Source: Bifidobacterium sp. ESL0728 (GTDB lineage: Bacteria; Actinomycetota; Actinomycetes; Actinomycetales; Bifidobacteriaceae). From it: a stretch of DNA of 64,000 bases. The translations under genes were made by a program, and so were the position numbers. Under the pieces are notes generated by a model. The model did not search any database. It was given only the letters and a program-made list of their open reading frames with translations, and was not told the DNA's origin. The stretch covers positions 2,108,001 through 2,172,000 of the forward strand of contig NZ_CP113925.1 in the NCBI RefSeq assembly GCF_029392015.1, read 5' to 3'. Shown here in pieces: positions 1 to 9,674 of the stretch; the first letter of the stretch is position 1; the number at the start of each line of letters is the position of its first letter.

Positions 1-1302
1 GTTCTTCTTCAGAGCGGGAACGACAATGTCCTTGAAGCTCGTGGCATACTGCGAATTGAATGGCAGTACCGTCCAGCCGGTGCTCAGCTTCTTCGCGGAC
101 TCAAAGTAGACCTTGTTGACCGCCTGACCACCGAAGTAGTCATTCTTGACCGAAGCCTGCTTCGGATCTTCCTGGAAGGACTTGGCTGCGTTGAAGAAGC
201 TTCCGGTCTTCTGGAAGAGATCGATGGATTCCTTGCTGGAGCTCATCCAGTTGCAGAAGGCGATTGCGGCCGCGCGCTTCTCCTTGGCTGTGGCAGAGGT
301 GACGGAAATCAGCGAACCGCCGACTTCACCGGTCTTCAGGTTGCTGGCGTCATCGCCCCAGGCCGGAGGAAGCGCGACTTCCATCTTGCCCTTGAGTGAA
401 GGCTGCTGCTGGGTGAACGAAGTGCCCTTCCAGCATCCATCGAACTGCACGGCCCAACGGCCTTGCGCGAAACCACGATTGTATTCATCACTCTTGTTGG
501 CCACGGGCTCGAGAACATCCTCGTCAATAAGCTTCTGAATGAAATCGACGGCTTCCTTCACCTTGGCGTCGGTCATGCTGAGCTTGACGTTCTGCACACC
601 ATCGACCTTCCACGGAATGGCGCCGGACTGGCGGATGATGGAGGCCATGTAGCGCACGTCAGTAGTGTCGATGAAGCCCATGTACTTATCGGGGTTCGCC
701 TTGTGCAGCTTGATGCCGGACTCCTCGAATTCCTTCCAGGTCTTGGGAATCTGGATGCCATACTGGTCGAGTACATCGTGACGCCAGAAGAACGCCTCCG
801 GGCCCTGATCGAGCGGGACGCCGTAAAGACCATTGGCTACATGGACGTTACGCCAGGCAGCGTTGTTGTAAAGCTTGCCCATGGAGGACTCGATGCTGCT
901 CGACGAGAAGTTAAGCAAGGAGCCGCTGACGGCGTACTGCGGCAGATAGTCATACTCAAGCTGGACGACGTCCGGGATGTCCTTCTTGGACTTCAACACG
1001 TTCTGGAACTTCGTGTAGTGGTCGGCTGCGGCGCCGGTCTTGACTACATTAATCTTGATGTGCGGGTACTTGGCTTCAAACGCCTGAATACTCGGACCTT
1101 CGATATCGTCACGCCACGTCCAGAAATTGAGTGTTACATCCTTGTCGCTCTTCAGGGCGGCATTGACATCATCCATCGAGATACTCGCACCATCTTTCTT
1201 GGGCGAAGAGGATGAAGATTGGGAGCCAGAACCGCAGGCACCCAGAGAAGCCAGCATGGCGACTGACGCCACCGCTGCGATAATCGATTTAGAGAACTTC
1301 AT
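1..1302 (-). CDS. ABC transporter sugar-binding lipoprotein (3' end outside window)
   Basis: This is the extracytoplasmic substrate-binding component of a carbohydrate ABC importer (solute-binding family 1). The visible 434 residues start with a lipoprotein signal peptide: positive MKFSK, a hydrophobic stretch and the lipobox L-G-A-C with Cys23, followed by a Ser-rich linker. The mature part has the family pattern (NFWTW near the start, then a long mixed alpha/beta body). No stop codon is seen before base 1, so the C-terminus and probably the permease genes lie outside. The ATG at 1302 has a GAAAGG ribosome binding site. It lies downstream of uxaC and GH43 on the same strand and carries an operator-like motif upstream, so uptake of uronates or short uronate/xylose oligosaccharides is inferred. 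The substrate cannot be read from sequence. Confidence 0.88.
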   Translation of the reverse strand, partial: MKFSKSIIAAVASVAMLASLGACGSGSQSSSSSPKKDGASISMDDVNAALKSDKDVTLNFWTWRDDIEGPSIQAFEAKYPHIKINVVKTGAAADHYTKFQNVLKSKKDIPDVVQLEYDYLPQYAVSGSLLNFSSSSIESSMGKLYNNAAWRNVHVANGLYGVPLDQGPEAFFWRHDVLDQYGIQIPKTWKEFEESGIKLHKANPDKYMGFIDTTDVRYMASIIRQSGAIPWKVDGVQNVKLSMTDAKVKEAVDFIQKLIDEDVLEPVANKSDEYNRGFAQGRWAVQFDGCWKGTSFTQQQPSLKGKMEVALPPAWGDDASNLKTGEVGGSLISVTSATAKEKRAAAIAFCNWMSSSKESIDLFQKTGSFFNAAKSFQEDPKQASVKNDYFGGQAVNKVYFESAKKLSTGWTVLPFNSQYATSFKDIVVPALKKN

Positions 1303-1504
1303 GATGAGTTGCACCTTTCTTCTGAAAATGAAATTCGCCCTATCACTGCATAACGTCAGCAACGACGTTCGGCAATGCCAGCTTCTGGAAAACAAACGCA
1401 CAGACACACAACGTTGACCGGGTCCACACCTTTGAATTCTCAGAGACCATATGCAAATTCCTTCATCTCTAGTATGAAATGTGATTTTGATTACATGGTC
1501 ATCT

Positions 1505-1519
1505 GTTGCCAGCGTTTGC
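1505..1519 (-). promoter_or_regulatory. Operator-like 15-mer upstream of the binding-protein gene
   Basis: The plus strand reads GTTGCCAGCGTTTGC here. A copy differing at one base is at 4631 and a more palindromic relative is at 10841, all three within the uronate gene cluster. The site is about 200 bp before the solute-binding protein start. It is probably a binding site of the LacI-family regulator encoded at 4625-5662; that link is inference. Confidence 0.45.
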
Positions 1520-1537
1520 TTAATACATTCGTTTAAC

Positions 1538-3082
1538 TTAGTTGGAGAGAACCTCATACTGGAAGTCGCTGAATACCGCCGAGGATGAATTATGACGATA
1601 CATATCGATGGCATCCAAAGCAATGAAATTACCGGTGAATCCTCCGGCGAGGAACGTGACATCGTGAGGCCCTTCGAAGTCGTAGGCTATCCCGGACACA
1701 TCGGTCATGATGAAAGCTGCCTCATGACCCGACAACCCCACACGAATATTGAAAGAACGACCAAAAACCGGCACTCTGCATACCTCGCTGAAGTTACCGG
1801 CCACACATTGCTGGAGTACCGCGACCGACTCCCCGCAATCATTGGCGGTGACCATGCACAGCATGTAGTTTTCGACGTCAAGATACAGCGACAGCCCGGC
1901 AAGTTGCAGATAGCTCTTGGGGGCATAGAGCATACGGACTGAAGCCCTGCAATCGAATTCGGTCTGCCTGGTACCGATCAGGTGTTGCTCGAACGTCGAT
2001 TGGGGCGAGGCCCCTCCGGCAATACGCAAACCATCTGAAGTGGCCTGAAGCCATGAAGCGTCAGGAAATTCCCTCAACGTGTTCCAATGCTCGTCATCGG
2101 GCAGACCTTGACGTAAATCGTCACGGAACGAAGCGGCAGTGGGTTTTGCGTCGTATTGCGGCAGCACTTCCAGAGACGGCTTATGCCCGCCGTCCGCCAA
2201 ACGAATCCATCCATTATCATCGAAGACCACGTGCTGCAACGCCGTCTCGCGTCCCAGTATCGAGGCACCGTCTGGGCCGAACGGACGCGCGCAAAGGTGT
2301 GCCATATAGCATTGCTCGCCAGGACCCATCACCAGGCTCGCATGTCCAGCGCATTGCAACGACCACGTCGGATCGTCATAGGAAGTGACCAGAGGTCCTT
2401 GAGGATCGGTTTTGTACGGTCCCCAGATCTTACGGCTGCGGGCCACGGTCTCCCTGTGCCCGGATTCGGTGCCACCTTCCGCAACAAGCAGATAGTAGTA
2501 GCCGCCGCACTTGTACATCTGCGGCGCTTCCGTTTTCTGTGCCTCGGTCCCCGGGAAGATACGCACCGGTTCATCGCACAAATCGAATGTATCCGAATCG
2601 ATACGCTGCATCACGATACCGGCGGACTTGTTGTGCTCATGCCTGCGATAGTCCCAGATCTCGTTGATGAAATAGGTTTTGCCGTCATCGTCGAAAAACA
2701 GCGAGGGATCGAATCCGGAACTGTTGATATACACCGGTTCGCTCCATGGACCGTGGATGTCGGTGGCTGTGATGAGGTAATTGTCGACGTCCTTATACGG
2801 TACTTTGGTCTGTCGGACGTTAGTATACAAAACGTAGTACTTACCGTTGTGATAGCCAGCATAGGGAGCCCAAATGGAACAACCTCTCGGGTTGCCTCGC
2901 AGATCGATGCCGCTGTCACGATCGAGGATGGAAGTCTCGTAGTGCCAATCACACAGGTCGTCAGAAGCATATACGCGTAATCCCGGCAACCATTCAAAGG
3001 TGGAAACCACGATATAGTACTGTTGTCCATCGCTGAAAATAACCGGGTCCGGATTGAACCCACGCAGCACGGGATTACGCAT
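1538..3082 (-). CDS. Glycoside hydrolase family 43 (beta-xylosidase / alpha-arabinofuranosidase)
   Basis: A 514-residue cytoplasmic glycosidase without a signal peptide. The N-terminus RGFNPDP followed by YYIVVSTFEWLPGLRVY is characteristic of the GH43 beta-xylosidase group. The five-bladed propeller catalytic acids fit Asp12 (NPDP), Asp125 (GFDPSLF) and Glu185 (KTEAPQ). A C-terminal beta-sandwich of about 190 residues follows, as in this group. The ATG at 3082 is preferred over the TTG one codon upstream because AAGGAAG lies seven bases before it. The gene begins 23 bases after uxaC ends, so the two are almost certainly cotranscribed. It would release xylose or arabinose from imported xylo-oligosaccharides, possibly ones carrying uronic acids. 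Confidence 0.88.
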   Translation of the reverse strand: MRNPVLRGFNPDPVIFSDGQQYYIVVSTFEWLPGLRVYASDDLCDWHYETSILDRDSGIDLRGNPRGCSIWAPYAGYHNGKYYVLYTNVRQTKVPYKDVDNYLITATDIHGPWSEPVYINSSGFDPSLFFDDDGKTYFINEIWDYRRHEHNKSAGIVMQRIDSDTFDLCDEPVRIFPGTEAQKTEAPQMYKCGGYYYLLVAEGGTESGHRETVARSRKIWGPYKTDPQGPLVTSYDDPTWSLQCAGHASLVMGPGEQCYMAHLCARPFGPDGASILGRETALQHVVFDDNGWIRLADGGHKPSLEVLPQYDAKPTAASFRDDLRQGLPDDEHWNTLREFPDASWLQATSDGLRIAGGASPQSTFEQHLIGTRQTEFDCRASVRMLYAPKSYLQLAGLSLYLDVENYMLCMVTANDCGESVAVLQQCVAGNFSEVCRVPVFGRSFNIRVGLSGHEAAFIMTDVSGIAYDFEGPHDVTFLAGGFTGNFIALDAIDMYRHNSSSAVFSDFQYEVLSN

Positions 3083-3105
3083 CAATGCACTTCCTTATGG
3101 TCGTA

Positions 3106-4524
3106 TCAGTCGTTCTTGTTGTCGATGAACAATTCCTTGGCATTGTTGAACGAGATATCACGGACAATGGGCTCCAAGAACTCAGGGTCGGCGGGAATCT
3201 GGCCGTTGGAGGCCCATTCGCCAAGCATCTCGCACAGGATTCTGCGGAAGAACTCATGGCGCGGGAACGAAAGGAAGCTGCGGGAATCGGTGGTCATGCC
3301 CACGAAGTTGCCCAACAAGGACGTCTCGGCCATCACCTCAAGCTGACGGCGGATACCGTTGTGCGTGTCGTTGAACCACCACGCGTTGCCCAACGCCAAG
3401 CGCTGCTTCATTCCACCTTGGAAGCAGCCTGCGACCGTGGAGATGACCATGTAGTCGTTGGGGTTGAGCGAGTAGATCAGAAGCTTGGGGATGCCACCCT
3501 GCTCCGAGGCCGCGTTGAGCAGGGCGGCCAGCGGCTCGGCGATGGAACGGTCGTTCATGGCATCGAAGCCGGTGTCGGGACCATGATCGGCAAAACCGCG
3601 CTTGTTGAGGTTCAAGAAGGAATGCAGATGCAGCTGCATGGTCCAGCCTTTGGCGTTATACATGCCCATCAGCGCAATCAACAGGGCGGTGCGATACTGC
3701 GAATACTCGAGCGCAGTGATGGGCTTGCCGGCCCTTGCCTTGTCAAGGATCGCGTTAAGCTGCGGGCCGGTGGCGACGTCATAGGTCATGATGCCGGCGG
3801 CGTGGTCGGAAAGACGACAGCCATGGGCATGGAAGTAATCGATGCGATTGGACAGCGCCGAGACCAGATCATCGAACGAATGGACCTCGATGCCACTGGC
3901 CTGTTCCAACTGTTCGATCCACGCGCCGAAACCGGGCTGCTCGGGCTTCAACGCAGGATCCGGACGGAAAGCCGGAATCATGCTGAACGTCTCGTCTTGC
4001 TTGGCAAAGAGCTCATGATATTGAAGATCCTCAACGGGATCGTCAGTAGTGCAAACCGTGTCAACCCCCATACGACGAAGCAAGGAACGGCGTGAAAAAT
4101 CAGGCTTCTTGAGCATTTCATTGGTTTGGTCGAAGATATCGCGCGCGGTCCTGGTGCTCAATACGGAAGAGATGCCGAAATACCGGCGCAATTCCATATG
4201 GGTCCACAGGAATACCGGGCTTCCTACAGCCTTTTCCATCGTCGAGGCGAATGCCTGGAATTTCTCCCAGGGATCGGCACTGCCCGTAATCAGCTCTTCA
4301 GGAACACCATTGGCGCGCATCAGGCGCCACTTGTAATGATCCCCGTAATTCTTGCCATCGGTCAGCCAAGCTTCAACGATATTGGAGAAATTGGTGTCCT
4401 CAAAAATCTCCTTGGGGTGCAGATGGCAATGGTAATCGACAACCGGAAGATTCTGCGCACAGCTGTGAAACAGCTCCTGCGACAGATCGGTGGTCAGTAG
4501 ATAATCATCATCTAGGAATTCCAT
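3106..4524 (-). CDS. uxaC: Uronate isomerase (glucuronate/galacturonate isomerase)
   Basis: UxaC interconverts D-galacturonate with D-tagaturonate and D-glucuronate with D-fructuronate, the first step of hexuronate catabolism in the cytoplasm. The 472-residue product matches the usual length. The amidohydrolase-fold metal motif H-x-H is in DYHCHLHPKE near residues 30-38. Later signatures TDDP, the YSLNPND stretch and GMTTDSRSFLSF fit the family. The start at 4524 (MEFLDDDYLL) is chosen because GAAGGAAAG lies just upstream; a longer in-frame reading to 4698 would run into the lacI gene and lacks family similarity. It is followed by the GH43 gene, and the lacI gene lies just upstream. Confidence 0.93.
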   Translation of the reverse strand: MEFLDDDYLLTTDLSQELFHSCAQNLPVVDYHCHLHPKEIFEDTNFSNIVEAWLTDGKNYGDHYKWRLMRANGVPEELITGSADPWEKFQAFASTMEKAVGSPVFLWTHMELRRYFGISSVLSTRTARDIFDQTNEMLKKPDFSRRSLLRRMGVDTVCTTDDPVEDLQYHELFAKQDETFSMIPAFRPDPALKPEQPGFGAWIEQLEQASGIEVHSFDDLVSALSNRIDYFHAHGCRLSDHAAGIMTYDVATGPQLNAILDKARAGKPITALEYSQYRTALLIALMGMYNAKGWTMQLHLHSFLNLNKRGFADHGPDTGFDAMNDRSIAEPLAALLNAASEQGGIPKLLIYSLNPNDYMVISTVAGCFQGGMKQRLALGNAWWFNDTHNGIRRQLEVMAETSLLGNFVGMTTDSRSFLSFPRHEFFRRILCEMLGEWASNGQIPADPEFLEPIVRDISFNNAKELFIDNKND

Positions 4525-4624
4525 GCTTTTTTCTTTCCTTCGCAAACAAGTATCGGCCTCATTGCCGGCCGAATGTGTATTAGACAAGACGGGACCATCA
4601 TATGATTGCAAAAATTCGTAGACG

Positions 4625-5662
4625 CTAATTGTTGCCATCGTTTGCGTGAGAGAGGGATTTCGGCTCAATGCCGCGCGTTTTTGTGCTTTCTCGAACAATC
4701 AGCGACGAAGGGATGCGTGCCAACATCCCGGGCTCGGCCTGGCCTTTGATGGAGGCCGACAACAGGCGTTCGGCGTAACTGCCGAGTTTGGCAAGCGACA
4801 TATGAATGCTGGAAATCGAAGGCTCACTCATCCGCCCGACAGTGTCGTCGTCAAAACCGATGATTGAGAAATCACGCGGACACTCATAACCGCGCTTGCG
4901 CATGCCGGCGATGAATCCTATCGCCATCAAATCGTTATGGGCAATCACAGCTCCCGTAGGATGCTGCAAATACTGCTCCACACAGGCGTAGCCGCCTTCG
5001 AATGTGGGGACTCCGGGCCATAGACGACGCACTTCGATATTGCGGCTGTGACATTCGCTTCGTATGGCTTTCCACCGTATACCGACGGACCACGAATTCG
5101 CCGGCCCATCAAGATAGGTAATGGCATGATATTGCCCTATTTGCAGCTGTTCGACGGCCTCATGGACGCCCTGCCTCACATCAACGACGACGCTGGAGAC
5201 TCCCCGGACCTCACGGTTGACCACCACCAACGGCCTGGCTTGCGCACACTTACGAATCATCGAATCCGGCATTCGCGAAGATACCAAAATGATGCCATCG
5301 GCGTTCTTGACCACCTTATCGAACGCCAGCCGCTCCCAGGAGGCGCTTTCCCGCGTTTCGGAAACGATCAGCCCGACCCCGCGATTGAAACATTCATGCT
5401 GCACGCTACGGATGATGTCCGAAAAGAACTGGTTGGCGATATCGGGTACGCTGATGGCAATCAGATCATGCCGATGACGCGAAGGACGCGTTTCAACGGC
5501 ATCCTCGTGATAGCCCAACTCATCGGCAGCTGCGAAAATCTTCTTGGTGGTTTCCGCACTTACCCGATCGGGGCGGGCAAACGCTCGAGAGACTGTGGAA
5601 GGTGAAACTTGGGCCAGTTTCGCGACATCTCGAATGGTAACTCTCTTCTTCGAACTGTCCAT
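4625..5662 (-). CDS. LacI-family transcriptional regulator of the uronate cluster
   Basis: A 345-residue LacI/GalR regulator. The N-terminal helix-turn-helix is in VTIRDVAKLAQVSPSTVSRAF, followed by the hinge helix region and a periplasmic-binding-protein-like effector domain (LIAISVPDIANQFF, then GFDDDTVGRMSEPSISSIH near the end). The ATG at 5662 is chosen because GAGGGACTC precedes it; an upstream ATG at 5692 has no clear ribosome binding site. It sits between uxaA and uxaC in the same orientation, so local control of hexuronate genes is the likely job. The effector is probably an early pathway intermediate, which is inference. Confidence 0.9.
   Translation of the reverse strand: MDSSKKRVTIRDVAKLAQVSPSTVSRAFARPDRVSAETTKKIFAAADELGYHEDAVETRPSRHRHDLIAISVPDIANQFFSDIIRSVQHECFNRGVGLIVSETRESASWERLAFDKVVKNADGIILVSSRMPDSMIRKCAQARPLVVVNREVRGVSSVVVDVRQGVHEAVEQLQIGQYHAITYLDGPANSWSVGIRWKAIRSECHSRNIEVRRLWPGVPTFEGGYACVEQYLQHPTGAVIAHNDLMAIGFIAGMRKRGYECPRDFSIIGFDDDTVGRMSEPSISSIHMSLAKLGSYAERLLSASIKGQAEPGMLARIPSSLIVRESTKTRGIEPKSLSHANDGNN
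4631..4645 (-). promoter_or_regulatory. Operator-like 15-mer upstream of uxaC
   Basis: The plus strand reads GTTGCCATCGTTTGC, one base different from the copy at 1505. It overlaps the last codons of the LacI-family regulator and lies about 105 bp upstream of the uxaC start, so it could control a uxaC-GH43 transcript. Coding constraint on the lacI C-terminus could explain part of the identity, but not its match to the intergenic copies. Confidence 0.4.
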
Positions 5663-5764
5663 GAGTCCCTCGTTTGATATGACAATCTTCATAACCCAAA
5701 GCCATTAGCTAGCCACATTGGTGCCCAGGCTACATTTTTATATACGAACTCTATAATAGTCTAT

Positions 5765-7333
5765 TTATTCGGTGATGCCGTCCTTGAAAATCGCGATTTC
5801 GTGCATGCCAAACTGTTCGTTCCTGGTGGGCTCACCATTGACGGCTTTCAAGACGGCCTCGATGAAATCAGGCAGGACTTCGTCCATCGGTTCACTCAAC
5901 AAACGCCCGGCGTTAAAATCGATCCAACGACCGTGCTTCTGGGCAAGCGGATCGTTGGTCGCCACTTTGAACGTCGGCACATAGGTTCCGAAGGGATTGC
6001 CGCGGCCGGTGGTGAACAGGACGATGTTGCAGCCGGCGGACGCCAATGCCGAAGAAGACACCAGATCGTTGCCTGGCGAGCGCAGCAACGTCAATCCCGG
6101 CTTTTTCGCCAGCCTGCCGTAGTCAATGACGTCCACGACCTGGCACTTTCCGCCCTTGCGGATGCAGCCCAATGATTTGTCCTCGAGGGTGGTGATGCCG
6201 CCCTTCTTGTTGCCAGGAGAGGGATTCTCACCGATAGGCTGGTGATAACGGCGGAAATAATCCTTGAAATTATTAATCAGCGAGACGATGTCATTGAACG
6301 TCGCCTCGTCCTTGGCATGGCTCATCAGCACCTGCTCGGCCCCAAACATCTCAGGGACCTCAGTCAGCACGACCTTGCCGCCCTGACGAACCAGGAACTC
6401 GGCGAAACGACCCACCAGAGGGTTGGCCGTGACACCTGAAAGCCCATCGGAACCACCGCATTTGACGCCGACCGTAAGCTCGTTCAGCGGGATGTCCTCG
6501 CGATGATCGTTTTTGGCAGCCTCGTTGATTTCGTCCAAAAGATCACGCGCAGCCACGTATTCGTCATCAACGGTCTGGCAGACCATAAACTTCACGCGTT
6601 GCGGGTCGTATACCAGTCCCTCGCGGATATCGTCGATAGCCTCCTGCGGATTCTCCGAATCGGTGCCACAGCAGCTCAGCCCAGCTTGGAACTCGTCGAT
6701 CTGGTTGTTCTCGCAACCCAGACCGACCACCAGGACGCCGCCGGCGTTGGGATGCGCGGCAATGTCTTGCAAGAGGCGTTTTGTCATCTCGTGGTCTCCC
6801 CCCAGCTGCGAGCAGCCGTAAGGATGATGCGCGATGACCACGGAATCGAACGAGCCGTTGCCGGGATGCCGGGCCTTGAAATCAGCGGCGATGTTGTCGC
6901 ACAGGGAATTGATGCAGCCTACGGTCGGAACGATGTACAGGTCGTTTCTGATACCGACTCGCCCGGTCAAGCGACGATAACCTTTGAAGGTTTTGTCGGA
7001 GACGCCGTCAACGGTATCGACGCCGGGTTTGACCACACCGGCAACGGGATGATACTCATACGTCAGATCAGGGCCAAGATTGGACTTGCAATTATGCGTA
7101 TGCACCCAGGAGCCGGCCGGAATGTCCTCTTTTGCATGCCCAATCGAGTAGCCGTATTTGATGATCTGTTCGCCGACGGCGATGTCTTGAATCGCTATCT
7201 TGTGGCCGCGCGGGACATCCTGCAACAAGGTAATCGGGGTGTCGAGACTTTCCACTTCCACCTTGTCACCCTTATGAAAATCACGGCTGGCCACAACTAC
7301 CTTATCGGCAGCATCAAGCTTAATGGTATCCAT
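5765..7333 (-). CDS. uxaA: Altronate dehydratase
   Basis: UxaA removes water from D-altronate to give 2-keto-3-deoxygluconate (KDG). The 522-residue product has the two-part layout of the family: an N-terminal SAF domain (about residues 1-95, including HTHNCKSNLG) and the large GD_AH catalytic domain with GYRRLTGRVGIRNDLYIVPTVGC, HHPYGCSQLGGD, GLGCENNQ and CGGSDGLSGVTANP. Conserved Cys and His in these motifs fit an iron-dependent dehydratase. Galactarate dehydratase is a relative, but the neighbouring uxaB and uxaC favour altronate. AAAGGG lies before the ATG. The gene starts 60 bp after uxaB ends and continues that transcript. Confidence 0.91.
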   Translation of the reverse strand: MDTIKLDAADKVVVASRDFHKGDKVEVESLDTPITLLQDVPRGHKIAIQDIAVGEQIIKYGYSIGHAKEDIPAGSWVHTHNCKSNLGPDLTYEYHPVAGVVKPGVDTVDGVSDKTFKGYRRLTGRVGIRNDLYIVPTVGCINSLCDNIAADFKARHPGNGSFDSVVIAHHPYGCSQLGGDHEMTKRLLQDIAAHPNAGGVLVVGLGCENNQIDEFQAGLSCCGTDSENPQEAIDDIREGLVYDPQRVKFMVCQTVDDEYVAARDLLDEINEAAKNDHREDIPLNELTVGVKCGGSDGLSGVTANPLVGRFAEFLVRQGGKVVLTEVPEMFGAEQVLMSHAKDEATFNDIVSLINNFKDYFRRYHQPIGENPSPGNKKGGITTLEDKSLGCIRKGGKCQVVDVIDYGRLAKKPGLTLLRSPGNDLVSSSALASAGCNIVLFTTGRGNPFGTYVPTFKVATNDPLAQKHGRWIDFNAGRLLSEPMDEVLPDFIEAVLKAVNGEPTRNEQFGMHEIAIFKDGITE

Positions 7334-7393
7334 TTCATCCCTTTCGATTATTGAAGTGTATTTCTGTACCGACGCACATGGACGAACGAGAGC

Positions 7394-8839
7394 TCAGGCC
7401 AGAGACTTAACCAACGTCTCGATGCCGTTGTCGACAATGCCCTGCAAGTCCTTTTCAACGAGTTGCTCCAAGCCGTCTATGCGGGTCAGATCCTGCCCCC
7501 ACAGCTTGCTTGAGGACAGCGCGTCATGAACGTAAGTGTTGTTTTTGGCCAACGCGGCAAGCGTGTCCACCACAGCCTGGTCATCCTTGATGTTGACCTT
7601 GCCTTGCGCGAAACCGCCATAGGTATAGAGCAACGCGGCAAGAGCCAAGACGATACGTTCCGGCAGCTTTCCTCTTTTCTGTGTATTGGCGGTGACCAGC
7701 GGCAGAAGCCTCACGGCATATTTCGACACCGAATTGAGGCCAATAGAGTCCAGCTTATGCTCATTGAACGGGTTGGAGAAACGCTCGAGCACCTGGGAGG
7801 CGAACGTCTCAAGCTCGTCCTTCGGCAGGGTAAGCACAGGAATGATCTCCTCGTTCATTTCCTTCAGGATGAACGAGTGCATGGTCTTGTCTTCCATGGT
7901 TTCGCCGACGGTACTCATACCGGCCAAACGGGCCACTTGAGCCAGCGTGGTGTGGGGACCATTGAGTAGGTAGACCTTGCGCTCGCGGTAGGGCTGGACG
8001 TCATCGGTAAGGATGAGGTTGATGCCGAGGCGACGAGCCGGGATGAGTTCGTCGACCAGCTCCTGCGCTTTCTTATCACCCGCGATAACCCACGAATAGA
8101 ACGGCTCCGCCTTATCGATCATATCGTCGCGATAACCAATCTGCTCCCACAGGGACTCGGCCTGCGCCGCCGGATAGCCCGGGACGATCCTGTCCACCAG
8201 CGTGGAGACGAACGTATTTTCCTGCTCGATCCAGGTGATGAAATCGTCACTAAAACCGAATTGACGCGACATGGTGATGACGGCCTTGCGCAACGCCTTG
8301 CCATTGTCAGCAATAAGCTCGCAGGGAATGATGAGGAAACCGGGCAATCCGTCGTCATAGCGACGCTTCAAGAGCTGCGCCAACTTAGCGGGATAACCTT
8401 GCGGAGGAGCCATATCGACAGTGTCGTTCTCGGTTACGGCGATGCCGGCCTCCGTGGTGTTGGAGATGATGATTTTGGTATCCGGATTATCGGCAAGCTT
8501 CAGATACTCCTGCCATTCGCCGAAGGGCTTGACCGTAGTACCGATGGAGTCGACGAGGGTGTTGCTCAGGATCTTCTTACCGTCCAGTATCCCTTGCAGA
8601 ACAACGGTGTATAGGTTGTCCTGTTGCCTCAGGTTATCGACCCGGCCGTTGGGCATCGGCTGAACGATGGCAACGTTGCCGTTGAAAAGGCCGTTGTTGT
8701 TGAGTTGCTGAACGGTCCAGTCGACGAATGCACGCAGGAACCCTCCTTCACCAAACTGGATGATCTTGATGGGACGTGACTGTGCTTTTTCGTTGGTCAG
8801 GCCACGCTCGATGGCAAGTTTCCTATTGAGAGTATCCAT
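7394..8839 (-). CDS. uxaB: Tagaturonate reductase (mannitol dehydrogenase family)
   Basis: UxaB reduces D-tagaturonate to D-altronate with NADH. The 481-residue protein has an N-terminal nucleotide-binding part starting IKIIQFGEGGFLRAFVDW, which is typical of UxaB rather than of the fructuronate reductase UxuB, and a C-terminal mannitol-dehydrogenase helical domain (VYLLNGPHTTLAQVARL and the SVSKYAVRLLP region). The ATG at 8839 is preferred to the GTG at 8881 because GAGGAAG lies six to seven bases upstream. It lies between eda and uxaA on the same strand with short gaps. No mannonate dehydratase gene (uxuA) is seen in the window, so the galacturonate branch is the supported one. Confidence 0.88.
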   Translation of the reverse strand: MDTLNRKLAIERGLTNEKAQSRPIKIIQFGEGGFLRAFVDWTVQQLNNNGLFNGNVAIVQPMPNGRVDNLRQQDNLYTVVLQGILDGKKILSNTLVDSIGTTVKPFGEWQEYLKLADNPDTKIIISNTTEAGIAVTENDTVDMAPPQGYPAKLAQLLKRRYDDGLPGFLIIPCELIADNGKALRKAVITMSRQFGFSDDFITWIEQENTFVSTLVDRIVPGYPAAQAESLWEQIGYRDDMIDKAEPFYSWVIAGDKKAQELVDELIPARRLGINLILTDDVQPYRERKVYLLNGPHTTLAQVARLAGMSTVGETMEDKTMHSFILKEMNEEIIPVLTLPKDELETFASQVLERFSNPFNEHKLDSIGLNSVSKYAVRLLPLVTANTQKRGKLPERIVLALAALLYTYGGFAQGKVNIKDDQAVVDTLAALAKNNTYVHDALSSSKLWGQDLTRIDGLEQLVEKDLQGIVDNGIETLVKSLA

Positions 8840-8906
8840 GGTAAGCTTCCTCGTTTTCTTTTCGTTGACTTCAATTGACACGCCGCGGCATCGCTACCGG
8901 CAGGTT

Positions 8907-9602
8907 TCAGGCGTTTTTCTTATCGATGATCGGCTTGACGATTTCCCGGGCCTTCTTGCAAGTCTCGGTGATAGCATCCCAATCCTTGTTCTTTTGCGCA
9001 GCAGAGGGAACCGCGAAACTGCCTCCGACAGCGAAAACATTGGGAAGATTCATATATTCCTCAAGGTTCTTGAGATTCACGCCGCCGGTCGGCAGGAACT
9101 TCATATCTGAGAATGGGCCGTTCAACGCCTTGAGCGTCTTCACGCCGCCATAAGCTTCGGCCGGGAAGAACTTGGCGAAACGCAGACCCCTGTCCCACGC
9201 CTTTTCGACATCACTGGGCACAGCTGTGCCAGGAACAATAAGGACGTCGCTTCCAAGGCACCAATCGACGACCTGCTCATCGAAAGAAGGAGTGACGATT
9301 CCCGTGCATCCGGCTTCCAGAGCCTGACGCGCCTGTTCGACCGAATGTACCGTTCCGGCGAGCAAAGTGATTTCAGGCACCTCGGCTTTGATACGACGCA
9401 TGCCTTCCAACGCGGCCGATGACCTGAATGTCACTTCCGCCACTGGCACGCCTCCGAGCGCCAATGCCTGAGCCAGAGGTACAGCCTCATCGGGCGAATT
9501 CAACGTGACCAGCGGCACAATGCCGATTGAAGAAAAATACTCGGTCAGTTCCGAGTTGTTCAACCGCTCGTGTGCTTCGCGAGTCGGATTTGTGGTGAAC
9601 AT
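8907..9602 (-). CDS. eda: KDPG aldolase (2-dehydro-3-deoxy-phosphogluconate aldolase)
   Basis: Eda cleaves 2-keto-3-deoxy-6-phosphogluconate to pyruvate and glyceraldehyde-3-phosphate. The 231-residue product has the KDPG/KHG aldolase TIM-barrel signatures: the catalytic Glu in PVAEVTFRSSAALEGM, LLAGTVHSVEQA, and the Schiff-base Lys in RFAKFFPAEAYGG. The glycine-rich phosphate-binding end LPTGGVNLKN is present. The ATG at 9602 follows AAAGGAG at good spacing, so an upstream TTG start is not needed. It lies between kdgK and uxaB in one operon-like run. Bifidobacteria usually rely on the fructose-6-phosphate phosphoketolase shunt, so an Eda is notable. Confidence 0.92.
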   Translation of the reverse strand: MFTTNPTREAHERLNNSELTEYFSSIGIVPLVTLNSPDEAVPLAQALALGGVPVAEVTFRSSAALEGMRRIKAEVPEITLLAGTVHSVEQARQALEAGCTGIVTPSFDEQVVDWCLGSDVLIVPGTAVPSDVEKAWDRGLRFAKFFPAEAYGGVKTLKALNGPFSDMKFLPTGGVNLKNLEEYMNLPNVFAVGGSFAVPSAAQKNKDWDAITETCKKAREIVKPIIDKKNA

Positions 9603-9674
9603 AATGTACAACTCCTTTGCCAAACAGATACCTATTGATATTTATCAAGAAGAAAAGGCTCCAAATCGTCTGAC